Translations under genes and position numbers: made by a program
Shown: piece by piece, positions 1-10,849 of the stretch
Layout: each line of letters starts with the position of its first letter
How positions within the stretch are numbered: the first letter of the stretch is position 1
The notes under the pieces: generated by a model
What the model was told of the DNA's origin: nothing
Seen by the model: only the letters and a program-made list of their open reading frames with translations
Database searches by the model: none
Source of the DNA: Athripsodes cinereus
Taxonomy: Eukaryota > Arthropoda > Insecta > Trichoptera > Leptoceridae
DNA: 64,000 nt
NCBI GenBank assembly: GCA_947579605.1
Contig: OX388322.1
Location: 7,750,001-7,814,000, forward strand
Direction of reading: 5' to 3'

Positions 1-484
1 ATTAAATTGCCGTTTCATTGAAATTTTACTTATTTTTATGCAACCTCTGTAGCACAAACTGAAAAGTATTTTAGTGCGCGTACATACATCGCAACCATAA
101 AGCAGCTTGTGAGTGGTGGACAGTGCCATCTATACGAAACGAGTCAAAGCTTTCCAAAATATTGTTTGGTTTGTCAGTTTTCTTTATACGAATTTTCAAT
201 ACACATGCAAACTTAATTTAGACGCAAACCTTTCAGGTTTATTTCGTATCACAACCATTTACAGTGGGTTTTTCTAGAATCCTATCCAGTTTGTGATTGA
301 AATGTTTCATACAAATTCTAGAGATGTCGAATACTTTCCGCTTATATTTTTAGGGAAATATTTATTCAAGTAACCGAAAATATAATGAAGTGGTTCTAAT
401 ACTCGTGTAACTCGTTTTAAATGTAATACTGTCTGACATTTTTCTATGGATTCGTCGCTACTATGCTTGCATCTAAATATATGT
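1..484. other. AT-rich DNA, nothing recognised
   Basis: No open frame, tRNA-like box, or repeat shared with the rest of the window was seen here. Confidence 0.5.
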
Positions 485-565
485 AAGAAAGTGCCTAGGT
501 AATTACCTTGGTTATTACATAGTTAGATTATTATTATTTTAAAATAAGTACCTAGGCACTTCCTT
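485..565. repeat. Small inverted-repeat (MITE-like) element
   Basis: A 17-bp arm (AAGAAAGTGCCTAGGTA, 485-501) is matched in reverse complement at 549-565 with one mismatch, around about 47 bp of AT-rich sequence. No target duplication could be assigned, so the class is unknown; a chance hairpin is less likely at this arm length. Confidence 0.5.
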
Positions 566-787
566 AGTAGTAAGAATATTTTGAATTTATTCCATTTGAT
601 TGTTTTGTTTTAAAATTGAGAATTTTGATAAAAGGATGGTTTTTGACAAGATGTAGAGAAACGACAATTTATGTTATTTAATTTTGTAGTGAGTTACATA
701 CAATCCATCGGATTGGTCTGCAACGAGTTTAGATAATTCTGAATAATTATAAATATGTATTTTAATAAAATAAAAAAATAGGCAAAG

Positions 788-861
788 ATATATTTAGTTT
801 TTTGTTATAAACCTAAATACAACCTTATACACCTTTCACAGTAAACTTAAAGCGTCGAAAA
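788..861 (-). mobile_element. SINE-2, 3' fragment
   Basis: Matches the non-tRNA body of the SINE-2 family (best copy 62041-62215), including the shared block AACCTTATACACCTTTCACA. The tRNA-like head is missing. Confidence 0.65.
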
Positions 862-867
862 TACAAA

Positions 868-2830
868 TTATTTTGATATTCTCTCAGATTAGTATTTTGT
901 CGCCATTCACATTTGGTTGCTCAGAAAGTAATTATGAAACTCATTTTTTTTTGTGGAATAATCACAGTACTACTTATTTAGCTTAAGAGCCCTTGATAGG
1001 TAGGGAACTCGAAATTGTCACATGATTTTACGCAACCATTTTTCAACATTCATTATTAATTAATTGCAATATTTTCGTGATCGAGATGATATTTTTACTG
1101 TTTGTTTTTGATAATATCAAAATTTGAACATATTTTAATGTATTTTTAATAATAATAAAAAAAATAACCGAGAGATTCATGTAGAAATTATCGATTGAAA
1201 AACACCTTCCGAAATTTCATCACGACTAGCAGAGGTATTTTAAAACAATCATCTTAGAGGTTACATAAATGATGAAGTAAATTTTGCTCCAAGGATGCTT
1301 TAGAAAAAACCTATTTTTCTTAAATTTGGGCAATATTTAGCCGTATTTTTTTTAATATGCGAAAAAAATGGGATTTGTGACGTGCACATAAGAAAATATA
1401 ATTTTTAGTTCGTCAAGTTCGAATAAGGAAAACATATTTAAAACAATTTTAATTGAATAATTTGTCATATGATTATAATAGCGTGATGTGTTATTTATAT
1501 TTTGAAATTTTCATTTTAAATTTTCCGCTTGCGGGAAAGTTTTTATGAAAATTTCCGTAGAACTCAAAAATCGGGTTAGTTCGGCCAGCCGAGCCAAAGA
1601 GTCGGCACGCTGTTGAATCTGCGTCTGATTATTTATTTAAAATTATTAAAAAATAGAGATGGTTTTATGCTTGAAACTACATAATCACAGCACTAGATTA
1701 CTTGATTTTTACCAAGGAAACATATTTTTATATGTGTCATCAAGTAATCCTTATATAAATGTTTTTTTTTCATAAAAAAAAACATTATAACTTAATATAC
1801 CTAAATAATATTTATTTCCATGTCTGTCAAAATGCGAATCGACGAATACGAGAATGAGTGTTCAGTACTATAGATGAGGAGTTCACAAGTAAAGGCACAC
1901 CGATCCATTTTTCACAAATATTTAACTATGAATGAAGTAAAATAAATCAGTGAAGTTGATATTTTCAACCGACGGTTCTCGGTGGAAATTCATGTTGAAT
2001 TACTTACAAATAAATCACTTATTTATATTATATCCACTGTGACTTTTAATCAATAAAAAGTCACAGTTTAAACACTACAAATAAGTGTTTTATATAATTA
2101 ATTCAAATAAATTAGTATTTTTTTATTTTTAATTTAATGTTGGTGAACTTGTTTGTGTACTTAATAAAACTGTAGATTGACCTCAGCATATCCGCCTATT
2201 TCTCTTTTTGCTTATTAGTTGCAACATATTTCTTTTCTAATGATAAACGCAAAGTGCCAGCTAATATCCAATTATTAAAAGATGAATACAGAAAATATGC
2301 TCTTAACACTAAATTACAGTTCGTATACCTTACAAAGACTATGATAAAATAATACAAATACATAGAAATATATCCGGTATCAGGGATCTAAATTGCTGCC
2401 GGTACCTACTCTGCAAAGAATTCACCAAATTTATTTAGGTATGCTGTTTTCTTAGTTTCAATGTTCTAGAGTTGATGTAGGTAACTTTGTGTATGAACTC
2501 CTCAGAATGACATTCACCGATGTCAATATTGTTGTCATAGCAACATTTTGTTATTTTTGTGAGTATTAGTATTAAATCAGAAATATACTAAATACACTGA
2601 TTTATAGTTTTATTTTAATTTTTTCATTATTTAAAATGACGAAAGAGTCATTACGAATGTTAAGAAAAAATAAATTAGCTACATATTATTCACATGATCA
2701 AAATGAGTGAGTATATTATAATGGTTGATTTATATTATATCGTTTTTGACATATTTTTTTTTTTGTAACGTAACCTTTCCTAAAGTAATTATTAAAAATA
2801 AAATATTTTAATACGCGTGAGTAAGCAAAC
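868..2830. other. AT-rich DNA with one small hairpin
   Basis: No coding signal or recognisable transposon. A perfect 11-bp stem (CTGTGACTTTT) with an 8-nt spacer lies at 2037-2066, with weaker outer pairing of AAATAAGTG-type sequence. Confidence 0.45.
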
Positions 2831-2833
2831 AAT

Positions 2834-2888
2834 GCAGCATCACTCATATATTGGGTGCAATGCCAAAAAGAGAGAGAGAGAGAGAGAG
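2834..2888 (+). repeat. Dispersed 3' end with (AG)n tail, copy 1
   Basis: GCAGCATCACTCATATATTG, then GGTGCAATGCCAAAA, then an (AG)n run. The same sequence, with one base change, ends in (AG)n at 52580-52629. Two unlinked copies sharing a body and a microsatellite tail suggest the 3' end of a retroposon that terminates in (AG)n. Too short to classify. Confidence 0.5.
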
Positions 2889-3528
2889 TAAGCAAACAAT
2901 GTTTCTGATAGAATAAATTAATAAATTCTTTATGTTTTATACTTTCCAGATTATCAGATGATTAGATGATTAGTGACATTAAAACGGTGATGGAGAATTA
3001 CTAAGACTTGAATTATCATTTGCAAATGTAAGTACATAGTTCTTAACTGATATCCTGATATTTAGGTATATAGTAAAATCAGCACGTATTATCTTATTTT
3101 CATGTTACTATTTCAAATAAGCTGATATATGAATACACGCAACATGTTTGAATCTCGGATACATATGTATGTTTTAAAACAAGCTTTGGTACAATTATTA
3201 TTATTTTATTTTATGTATTTATTCATGATGCTATTCACTAGTTTGCGAATGATTTAAGTATTCCATAAATGTAATAAGTAATAATATAAAATTAGTTTGT
3301 GAATCAATAGTGAGAAAATGGTTTAATGTAAAAATATATCTCAGCATGCATTTGATTTTTAGATTATTATGAGTATTCGAAGTTTTCTAAATATGCATAT
3401 TATATATTTACATATTTGCAGAAACCACTTTGCATGTATGGTTACTATGGAAACATATAATATTTATATTTTGACATTCCATTTCCACGTGAAATTTTAG
3501 CACAAAGACATTGTACTTTAATTATTGT

Positions 3529-3609
3529 ATCTATCCGCTCCTGTCGATTGAAATCTATTGTGTTCTATATTTTGAATCATACATTTCAATCGATAGGCAC
3601 GGATAGATA
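3529..3609. repeat. Small inverted-repeat (MITE-like) element
   Basis: Arms of about 26 bp (3529-3554 and 3583-3608), beginning TATCTATCCG and running to CGATTGAAAT, pair with two mismatches around about 28 bp. Class not identified. Confidence 0.5.
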
Positions 3610-4213
3610 GGTTATTGAAACCGGCCATAAGACACGATTACACATTAAATCACTTTATTGCTATAATTTTGTTTTATTTCGATGATGAAAAAATACTCTG
3701 CAAATATATGGACAGATTGTAAATTTATCCTTGGATTATGATGACTCAAATCTTTTTTTGTGATACTAAAGATGCATGAATCATTCTCTCCAAATCCCGG
3801 CCTTTTTGTTGTTTGCAATTTAATGGTGGAGTCAAAAATAATAAACAAGGGAAAAACATATTAAATATTCTTTTATACTTTTGCAGCACTGGTGCCACAG
3901 TCGCTGTTTCTTAAGGCAGCCATCATTGTCACTTAATTTGACGTCCCAGAAGAAAGAATAAATTATGGTCAACTCAATGCAGAATGGTGCAACAAATTAT
4001 GGATAAACTCAAATATACCTACTTTACGTGTACTTTTTAAGGTGTATAATATAAATTATATAATTGTTGCAGAATAAAACTGAGTATTAATAAAAAAAAA
4101 AGTATTTGAGTACTTTATTGGAAATATACCCACTTATACGCCCACATATATGTACATACAACAAGGTAGACATGTAAAGCTAATAAGCTTTTTTATGACC
4201 AATGATTTGATGA

Positions 4214-4278
4214 ATCTATCTATACCCTCACGCCACATCCCATGTGGAGTAAGCAGAGAGAAGGGAACGCCAATTAAG
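4214..4278 (-). mobile_element. LINE-B 3' end fragment
   Basis: On the minus strand this matches the end of the LINE-B family (see 43365-43593): 'GGCGTTCCCTTCTCTCTGC', then a CCCAC block, then GGCGTGAGGGTATAGATAG. It covers the last codons and the start of the (GATA)n tail only. Confidence 0.6.
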
Positions 4279-4515
4279 TAAACACCTACCACTATCCAGC
4301 AAAAATAATAATAGTCTACCTACCTACGTGTTTGCTATATTCATGTATAGGTATATGTAGGCCTATTTATAACTCTTGGGGCATGAATGCTCTCTCGCAG
4401 GTGGGCCTTGTTGACCTCTGGTGCATCAATTGCATTATACATGCCGTTTTTTCAATGGAGTGCACAATCTTGTTAAAAATTATGTCTTTGTACGCAATGA
4501 TTTTTGTGTCATTTG

Positions 4516-4765
4516 GTGTCATAGATAATGAGTGAAATATACATCACGTACGTCGCATTTTTTATCTCCTTTTTCACTTACCGCAAAAAGAGAGACAGTG
4601 ATTTTTTAATGTTCGTAGTTTTTCGGACATAATATTAACTATATTAACGTGTGTTAGTGACCAAGTGGTGTATAGATAATGAGTGAAATATACTTCATTT
4701 CTTTATCTCCCTTTTCACTTACCGCAAAAAGAGAGACAGTATTTTTTTAATGCTTCGTAGTTTAT
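4516..4765 (+). repeat. Direct duplication of about 100 bp
   Basis: 4516-4622 and 4666-4765 share ATAGATAATGAGTGAAATATAC, a TTTTTCACTTACCGCAAAAA block and a TTCGTAGTTT end with small indels, offset by about 150 bp. No coding content; origin unknown. Confidence 0.65.
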
Positions 4766-4887
4766 TGGTTCGTACGTAGTTTAAAAGTTAAAATTTGGAG
4801 TAAACACCTGTTTTTAGGCAATTTTTTGCATATAGTCGAACGATTTCAAATTAAATTCTGGCTGTGAAGTCCTGTTAAGATAACCAG

Positions 4888-5622
4888 CAGTGTGACCAGA
4901 TTTTATTTTCAAAAACTACTAAATGGGGAAGTCAAAAACTACCAAAAACTACTAAATTCTTAAAATGGTATAGGAATTTGAAGTATTTCAAAAACTCCTC
5001 GGTTTTCTTAAACAATATTTTATCACAGTACCTTTTTCTACAACCTACCGGGTATTTGTACCGACTGTTGTTACTTTTCGGATACTTCGTTACTCACTTA
5101 AATTATTACCCCCCCGTCGCCAAATTTTCAAAATGGTATAGGAATTTGAAGTATTTCAAAAACTCCTCGGTTTTCTTAAACAATATTTTTTTGCAGTACC
5201 TTTTTCTAAAATGTACCGGGTATTTGTACCGACAATGGTCAAAATCGGATACTTTTCTTTTCACGAAAATTTCTACCCCCCCCGTCGCCGAATTTTCAAA
5301 ATGGTATAGGAATTTGAAGTATTTCAAAAACTCCTCGGTTTTCTTAAACAATATTTTCTCGCAGTACCTTTTTCTACTATGTACCCGGTATTTGTACCGA
5401 CAATTATTTTTCGGGTAGGTACTTCTTTTCCCAAGTACCTGATACTTTATCTACCAATTACCGACCAAATACAAAAACTACCAAAAAACTACCAAAAACT
5501 ACTAAAAAACTACCTACCAAAAACTACTAAAAACTACCAAAGAAATAAAAACTACTAAAAATTCTTGCCAAAGCCTCAAAAACTACCAAAAAAGTAGGAA
5601 ACTACCAAATCTGGTCACACTG
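4888..5622. mobile_element. hAT-type non-autonomous element (MITE)
   Basis: A 735-bp element bounded by 16-bp terminal inverted repeats CAGTGTGACCAGATTT. The flanks are ATAACCAG (4880-4887) and ATAATCAG (5623-5630), an 8-bp target duplication with one mismatch. An 8-bp duplication and CAGTG-type ends fit the hAT superfamily. Many direct copies of AAAACTAC(C/T)A lie inside both ends (about 4910-4960 and 5470-5600), like the subterminal motifs bound by hAT transposases. The centre is a 168-bp tandem repeat (separate entry). There is no transposase, so mobilisation would need a source elsewhere in the genome. P-like elements also make 8-bp duplications and are the main alternative. Confidence 0.8.
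4963..5420 (+). repeat. 168-bp tandem repeat inside the hAT element
   Basis: Units start at 4963, 5131 and 5299 (AAATGGTATAGGAATTTGAA), exactly 168 bp apart; the third is partial and degrades after about 5420. Each unit carries a CTCCTCGGTTTTCTTAAACA block, a CAGTACCTTTTTCTA block, TACCGGGTATTTGTACCG and a C-rich CCCCCGTCGCC end. Because 168 is a multiple of 3, a frame stays open across all units (4978-5418, starting from TTG), and the antisense frame is also open over 5106-5351. I read this as a satellite-like array, not a gene. Confidence 0.8.
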
Positions 5623-5630
5623 ATAATCAG

Positions 5631-6379
5631 TGAGAAAATAAACTAAATTATTTAAAGAAGGTAATTAATATTTTGATTTTCAATAGGTGACGTTATTGAA
5701 TTATGGTTTACAATCATTCTCACCTTCAGAATTAGTATTAAAAAATATAAATTCAACAATTTGAAACATGTCAAATTTTAATATAAAAAAACACATTTAT
5801 TTTTTCATAAAGTTGCAAAAATATTATACACAGATTTTCATGTCAATTTTGAGTATGAAATTCAAAATTGACTAGAAAATCTTGCCGAAAGTTATTGAAC
5901 TATTTGATACACACATCTGCACTAATAAATATCGTCTACTCCATATAAATCTTTTAGTCTGTTTCTAAAAAAGTATTTTTTTGACATCTTTTAAAACCTT
6001 TGACAGCTAAAAAAGATATTAACTTTATCAGCTATAAGTTTTTGAATAAAAGAATAAAGCAAACCTCATGTTAAATTCATTAATACACCACAATTTATTT
6101 GACATCGACATTTTACGAGGGAACTCAGGTTTCTTCCACTGACAATCTTCTAAACCTTTACAAAACAAGCAATTTGCATACTATGAAGGTATTTGGGGGT
6201 ATATTGAACAAAATCAGATTCATCCTCTAGCTAATTATTGACCCAGAGCAGATGAGACGTATGTTTATTTTGTACAGTTAGACTGATGATTACCCCTTCT
6301 GGTATCTCACTTGATTAGATAATATACAGATAAACAAAGTTTAGGTAAATTTATTTCAACTCATGGCAAGACTTTCAAA
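5631..6379. other. AT-rich DNA, nothing recognised
   Basis: No repeat shared with the rest of the window and no credible frame. Confidence 0.45.
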
Positions 6380-6545
6380 ATATATGTAAATTAAACACAA
6401 TATGAAACTACCATACAAAAAGTAGAAAAAACAACGTAACAATAGTCGGTAGTGCCCCGTCCGGTGACGGGGAATAAGGTGACGTTGTCTTTTCTAAGCC
6501 TTATACGAGTAAGGTAGTTTCACGTGTCAAATTTTCATATAATCT
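6380..6545. mobile_element. SINE-3, fold-back copy
   Basis: The right half (6474-6545, plus strand) carries the SINE-3 body AATAAGGTGACGTTGTC, then CTAAGCCTTATA, then a GTAGTTTCACGTG block. The left half (about 6380-6440) is a diverged reverse complement of that body, with TATGAAACTACC and AACAACGTAAC. Between them lies GGTAGTGCCCCGTCC, so only the part of the family next to the tRNA-like head remains. The result is an imperfect hairpin. Compare 26228-26490, 32808-33050 and the simple copy at 63790-63915. Confidence 0.6.
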
Positions 6546-6549
6546 CATA

Positions 6550-7439
6550 CAATCATTAATTGCAATAAAAAAAACATCGATTTCAAAATATACTTGGAAA
6601 TATTTTCATTATATCTGTGTTTCATTGAAACGTCTGTGACGTATTCAAAATTTCATCTTCTATGTTAATAATATAAGCAAAGATATTGTTATTTTGTCAC
6701 ATGTCACACGATGATGTTCTTATTATTAGTATTATGAATAATGAATGTTATCCCTTAGGTAATTAATTATGAAAAGATATAACAGTATTATTTTACCGAA
6801 ACATCAAAGAAGACATGGGAACAATGATATTATTTTAGAATGACCATAACCACGAGACACGTACAATATTTGCATATTTATTTTTTATTTATTAATTAAT
6901 GTTTTTTTATTTAGAAAACCAAAAAAATGTGCATATTTTTTTATATTCAAGATTTCAGATTCAACAAAAAACACAAAGATATTGATTTATTTAAAATTAA
7001 TATACATCTTTTCTTTTTCTTTTCAGGTGAGTACCAACTAACGAAACTTAGCATTATTCAGAGGCATGGAAAAAGGCATCGTAGTTCTGATTTTGAGACG
7101 TACAGAGATCATCATTTTAAAGAAGAGAGTATTTCATGATTGAAAACTATAATACTTTTGTAAGCTTTGGAATATCGTGGTAAATATTGTCTCTCTTTTC
7201 TTTAACATTGCAAAAAACAAAATGTATATATTATGAAAATTAACGTCAGACGTCAAAAATAGGAGTTGTAGAATAAAAGTTGATTCAATAACAAAATGGA
7301 TTTTGAAAACGCTTCATAGGAATTGTGGTTTGGTAACAAGATAGCCAAGTAATGTTCTTATGTAATGGATAAATAAGTTCGATGTACATTAAAACAAAAA
7401 TTATATGAATGTTATGTATATTTTAGGATGATCTTGATT

Positions 7440-7440
<1 letters not shown>
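6550..7440. other. AT-rich DNA, nothing firm
   Basis: A pyrimidine-rich tract ending in CAG (about 7008-7026) precedes a 37-codon open stretch to 7139. It resembles a splice acceptor, but the frame shows no known domain and I do not call an exon. Confidence 0.35.
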
Positions 7441-7473
<33 letters not shown>

Positions 7474-7474
7474 T
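7441..7474. repeat. (CT)n(CA)n compound microsatellite
   Basis: Ten bases of CT repeat run directly into about 24 bases of CA repeat. Confidence 0.9.
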
Positions 7475-8180
7475 CACAACTCTGCAACATACTCTTTTGA
7501 TCTCAACTAGGTTCACCGCATCGTAATTGATGAAGTCACAACATGCTTGATTTGATTGCTCGAATGCATGGACATTCTACTGTAGTTCATTCTGCATTTA
7601 CGTGTTAGTCTCACGGCATGTACGTGTTATTATTTTTATTTACTTTAACTAAAATTTTATCTGAAAATTTAAGATAAATTAGTGACATGTGTCTTGAAAT
7701 CTACGTTTTTTGTGGAATGAATTACACGTTACATATATATTATCAACTTAATTTTCGTTCCAAAACTTTAGAATTAAGTTACTGAACTTAAGACTGTTGT
7801 TTCTATAATTTACCAAGCCCCTTCATTTGTGTGTGACGAGGGTAGGTATTTCAGTTGATGTGAAGTTATTTCCTTAACAACTTACCTACTATTACGAAAA
7901 CTTGATTTATTTTTCTAACAAGTATAACTCGTAATTCGTAACCTAATATAAGTTGTCTTGACAAGAACGTTTTTCGCAAAAGTTGTAAGATTTTTTATGT
8001 TGAAAGATAGATTTTTGTTTTACACACCCACCTACACACACACTCTTTATCTTCTGTTTCATAAAACGGAAAAGAAAATTAACTCCTGTCTTTGTAGAAG
8101 TTTTTTAACAAAAAAGTGTTTCATCGAATGATATAACATTGTCGACACAGGTCTTCTGATAAGAGACACTTTGGTAACTG

Positions 8181-8391
8181 CAGGGTTACTCTTGACAAAA
8201 CTAAACACGATCTTAATCTAGTCTTGATCTTGATCATACGACGCACGAAGGGACTGTGGTCAAAAACACTGCGCTACCGCTAACGCGCGATAGGTTTGCG
8301 TGTATTTTTGGCCAATAGTCACTTCGTGCGTCGTATGATCAAGATCAAGACTAGATTAAGATCGTGTTTAGTTTTGTCAAGAGTAGCCCTG
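8181..8391. repeat. Fold-back MITE, 211 bp, near-perfect arms
   Basis: Arms of about 90 bp (8181-8270 and 8302-8391) pair with a handful of mismatches, beginning CAGGGTTACTCTTGAC on the left and CAGGGCTACTCTTGAC on the right. The short centre is richer in GC than its surroundings (CGCTACCGCTAACGCGCG). CTG stands directly outside both ends, so a 3-bp target duplication is possible, but it could also be part of the ends. No coding capacity. Superfamily not assigned. Confidence 0.8.
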
Positions 8392-8790
8392 CTGTTCCAT
8401 ATTTAAATTCCAGTGATATAAAGGCACATACTCGATGGCAATATAGGAGACAAACTCACTTCATAGAAAATTCTATATATCCTTGGCAATTTTGTTGATA
8501 AAAATTGCACAAATATAGAAAGTCCTTTATTATCTAGACTAGACGAGTTTCAAAGATTCTATGATTACTAAATATTTATATTGTATTAATTATTTCTATA
8601 AATTATTATCATAGAAATAATTGTTTGGATGGTTTGTTGCAATAAGTCACAGACTTTCACAAAACCATATTTATAATTAAGGTTATAAAATTATATAACT
8701 TAAAATAGCAAGCAAATATGAAACGTCTTTTGTTGTATACAAATTCAATGAAATTCACCAAATACCTTCCCAAAAATGAACCAAGAATAA

Positions 8791-9042
8791 TTGAACGTAG
8801 TTATGCAGAAAGCAGACAGCCCACAAAAAGTATAATTTAAATATGGCCGTCTTTGCATATAGACACTATATTATATTGAATGAACTGATTTTTTTTTCAA
8901 CGTATTTTTTATGAAATGTTTATATGAAAGGCCCCTGGCTGGTTTTTGTAGACTGTAGTATTAGACATTTTAAATCTCGTAAGATAAAAAACTCAAATAT
9001 ACGTAATTGTGGACTGTCTGCTTTCTGCATAACTACGTTCAA
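8791..9042. repeat. MITE with 34-bp terminal inverted repeats
   Basis: TTGAACGTAGTTATGCAGAA followed by AGCAGACAGCCCAC (8791-8824) is matched in reverse at 9009-9042 with one mismatch. The interior is about 184 bp, AT-rich, with no frame. Clear DNA-transposon-derived element; superfamily not assigned. Confidence 0.75.
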
Positions 9043-9633
9043 TTTGACTTGAATAAATATCGATATTTGAAAAGGAAATGTTAATGGAATTCTTCAAGTT
9101 GCTATGGAAACTTAGCATAATAAAATAACCAAATAAGTTCTACGATAAAATGAAATTGGTATGCATTCTTTATACCTATCATACCTTTGTACTTATAATA
9201 TTCAGAATTAGGTATATTAATAAGAGGCGGTATAAAATTCTTAATAGAAGTATCGATATTTTATTAAAGAACAAAATTACATGCTTACCAAATTTTATAC
9301 CTATATTGATAAAATACAATTTAAGGTACATTTTTCCGTCTTTAAGTAGCGGTATATGATTTGATGATGATAATGGATAATTTTTTAAGTTAAATGGAGT
9401 ATTCATCTCAAGGATGAGATATTAATATTCAAATATATCTGTTAGAACATGTAAGCACACCTTTATAATTAATTCCATAGAATTTTGTTTATGGTAATCA
9501 TTATCTATAAAAACCAGTGTAACTTGCATTCTTGCTCTCTGTCATTTCTCACTTGCTTCAATGAAATAAACTTGTTCTCTTCGGCCCTGCGTGATTTTAA
9601 TAAAAAAACCCGGATCACATCTCCCAGGATAAA
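9043..9633. other. AT-rich DNA, nothing recognised
   Basis: Frames on both strands over 9150-9406 are overlapping chance frames made of Ile, Leu, Lys and Tyr. No repeat match. Confidence 0.4.
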
Positions 9634-9683
9634 GCTGGCCTAATTAAACAATTATTGGCCAATTATTGTTTAATTAGGCCAGC
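9634..9683. repeat. Palindrome at the 5' junction of an RTE-like insertion
   Basis: GCTGGCCTAATTAAACAAT (9634-9652) is repeated in reverse complement at 9665-9683 around TATTGGCCAATT. The left arm is host flank that includes the insertion's target duplication; the right arm is extra sequence just before the LINE begins. It therefore looks like filler copied from the flank in inverted orientation. Confidence 0.75.
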
Positions 9684-9918
9684 CCAAATTGCCCAATGAT
9701 AGTTGGCCAAAAAGAGCACTGTTCTTCCGTCCGCAGGGGTTCCGTAGGCCCGGGCGTCCCTCTTTCACAATACACCGTTCCTATGACAACGATATCAGAG
9801 CGCAAGGAATGTCGTGGGAAGAGGTGACGCAATTGGCACAGAGACGCTCTGAATGGAGGAGGCTGGTTTCTGCCCTGTGCTCCCGAGAGGAGCGTTGAGG
9901 GCGATGATGATGATGATG
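9653..9918 (+). mobile_element. RTE-like LINE, 5'-truncated C-terminal RT end
   Basis: About 235 bp encode the extreme C-terminus of a non-LTR retrotransposon ORF. A frame runs 9689-9898 with a PNDSWPKRAL start, a GRPSFT block, an AQGMSWEEV block and an end like WRRLVSALCSREER, resembling RTE-type C-termini (GHVLR, then RRGRP, then a WR-rich tail). It ends in (GAT)n. The target duplication AATTAAACAAT is perfect at 9642-9652 and 9919-9929. The first part (9653 to about 9688) is filler, not LINE sequence. Another copy at 48688-48990 extends further 5'; 14707-14870 and two decayed remnants share the same end. No catalytic RT residues remain. Confidence 0.8.
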
Positions 9919-9929
9919 AATTAAACAAT

Positions 9930-10593
9930 ATCTTACGGTTGATTCTTATCTCTTTACATTTACATAAAAAAAATTATAAATTCATATTGATAAAATAGAT
10001 AAATTATTGAAAATATTTTTTTATCGCAAACCAAAGATGGGTTTTTAAAACATGTTTCTCTCTAATTAGTTACAAACATAGGTTAGAGATTCGGACTTTC
10101 AAAACAGAGATTCTGGGTTCAAATCATCCCGCTTCTGACCTACTACACCATCACGATTAGAACACATTGCTAAATGCAAAGATAATATTTAGATCTATTT
10201 CACAAACCAGTTTCGTCCATACATCAATAAAAAAAACTTGATATTCTTAAGAACTCTGGGTTAAAATATTCTCGCGACTTATACTTTACCTTCATGGTAT
10301 CAGCAAATTGCTTGCTGTTAAAATCCGAGTTAATTAGGCAATTTTACCTCCTAAAAATTATTATTTTTATACGCCCTTAGGTTCTTGTAGACTAATCCAT
10401 TCTTTTCTTTTGCTGTTATTAAAAAAAACTTTTCAATGATATATTTATCACTGTTGATGAGAAATTTATAATTGCTTTAAAAATAAATATATTGTAAGGC
10501 TCCTTAATCGGCTTTGATAAAATTATGTTATCCCGAACCATTAAAAACCACCTGATTGGTTGTAACTATCAGCTGCTCCCGCCCTTTTTAGTC
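9930..10593. other. AT-rich DNA, possible old SINE remnant
   Basis: Around 10085-10130 the sequence CTGGGTTCAAATC resembles a tRNA-type B box, but no A box or second copy supports it. The rest shows nothing. Confidence 0.3.
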
Positions 10594-10657
10594 TATAAAA
10601 GGGCACTACGATTGCGTAGACTTCAGTTTATCCAGAGACTTGACGTTGAGAGGTAGT
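10594..10657 (+). promoter_or_regulatory. TATA + initiator core promoter, possible LTR
   Basis: TATAAAA starts at 10594 and an arthropod-type initiator TCAGTT lies at 10623-10628. The presumed +1 A (10625) is 31 bp after the first T of the TATA box, the standard spacing. GGTAGT at 10652-10657 sits at +28 to +33 and matches the downstream element consensus RGWYVT at five of six positions. Just upstream is a GC-richer tract, CAGCTGCTCCCGCCC. Downstream, AATAAA occurs near 10804, so TATA, initiator and poly(A) signal lie about 200 bp apart as in a solo LTR, but I could not fix TG...CA ends or a target duplication. A host promoter is the alternative. The frame 10640-10849 shows no known domain. 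Confidence 0.5.
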
Positions 10658-10849
10658 CGCGCTACGTCAGTTTCTCTAAATAATATTTACGTGCAAGCTT
10701 TCGTCCACTCGCAGTTTTCCCGGGCATTTCCATATCCATACATAAGGTGCAAAACAACACATTGTATATACGAATATTTTATAAATATTATTGTTTACAA
10801 TGAAATAAATGTTATTTTCAGAACATTGCTACTAAATTCATCCATCTAA

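Noticed and set aside
4978..5418. 146-residue repeat protein
   Set aside because: The open frame follows from a repeat period divisible by three; there is no ATG and the antisense strand is open as well.
7008..7139. Splice acceptor plus short exon
   Set aside because: A pyrimidine tract and AG are common in this base composition, and the 37 codons show no domain or donor partner.
10085..10190. tRNA-derived SINE
   Set aside because: Only a B-box-like GGGTTCAAATC is visible; no A box, body or second copy.
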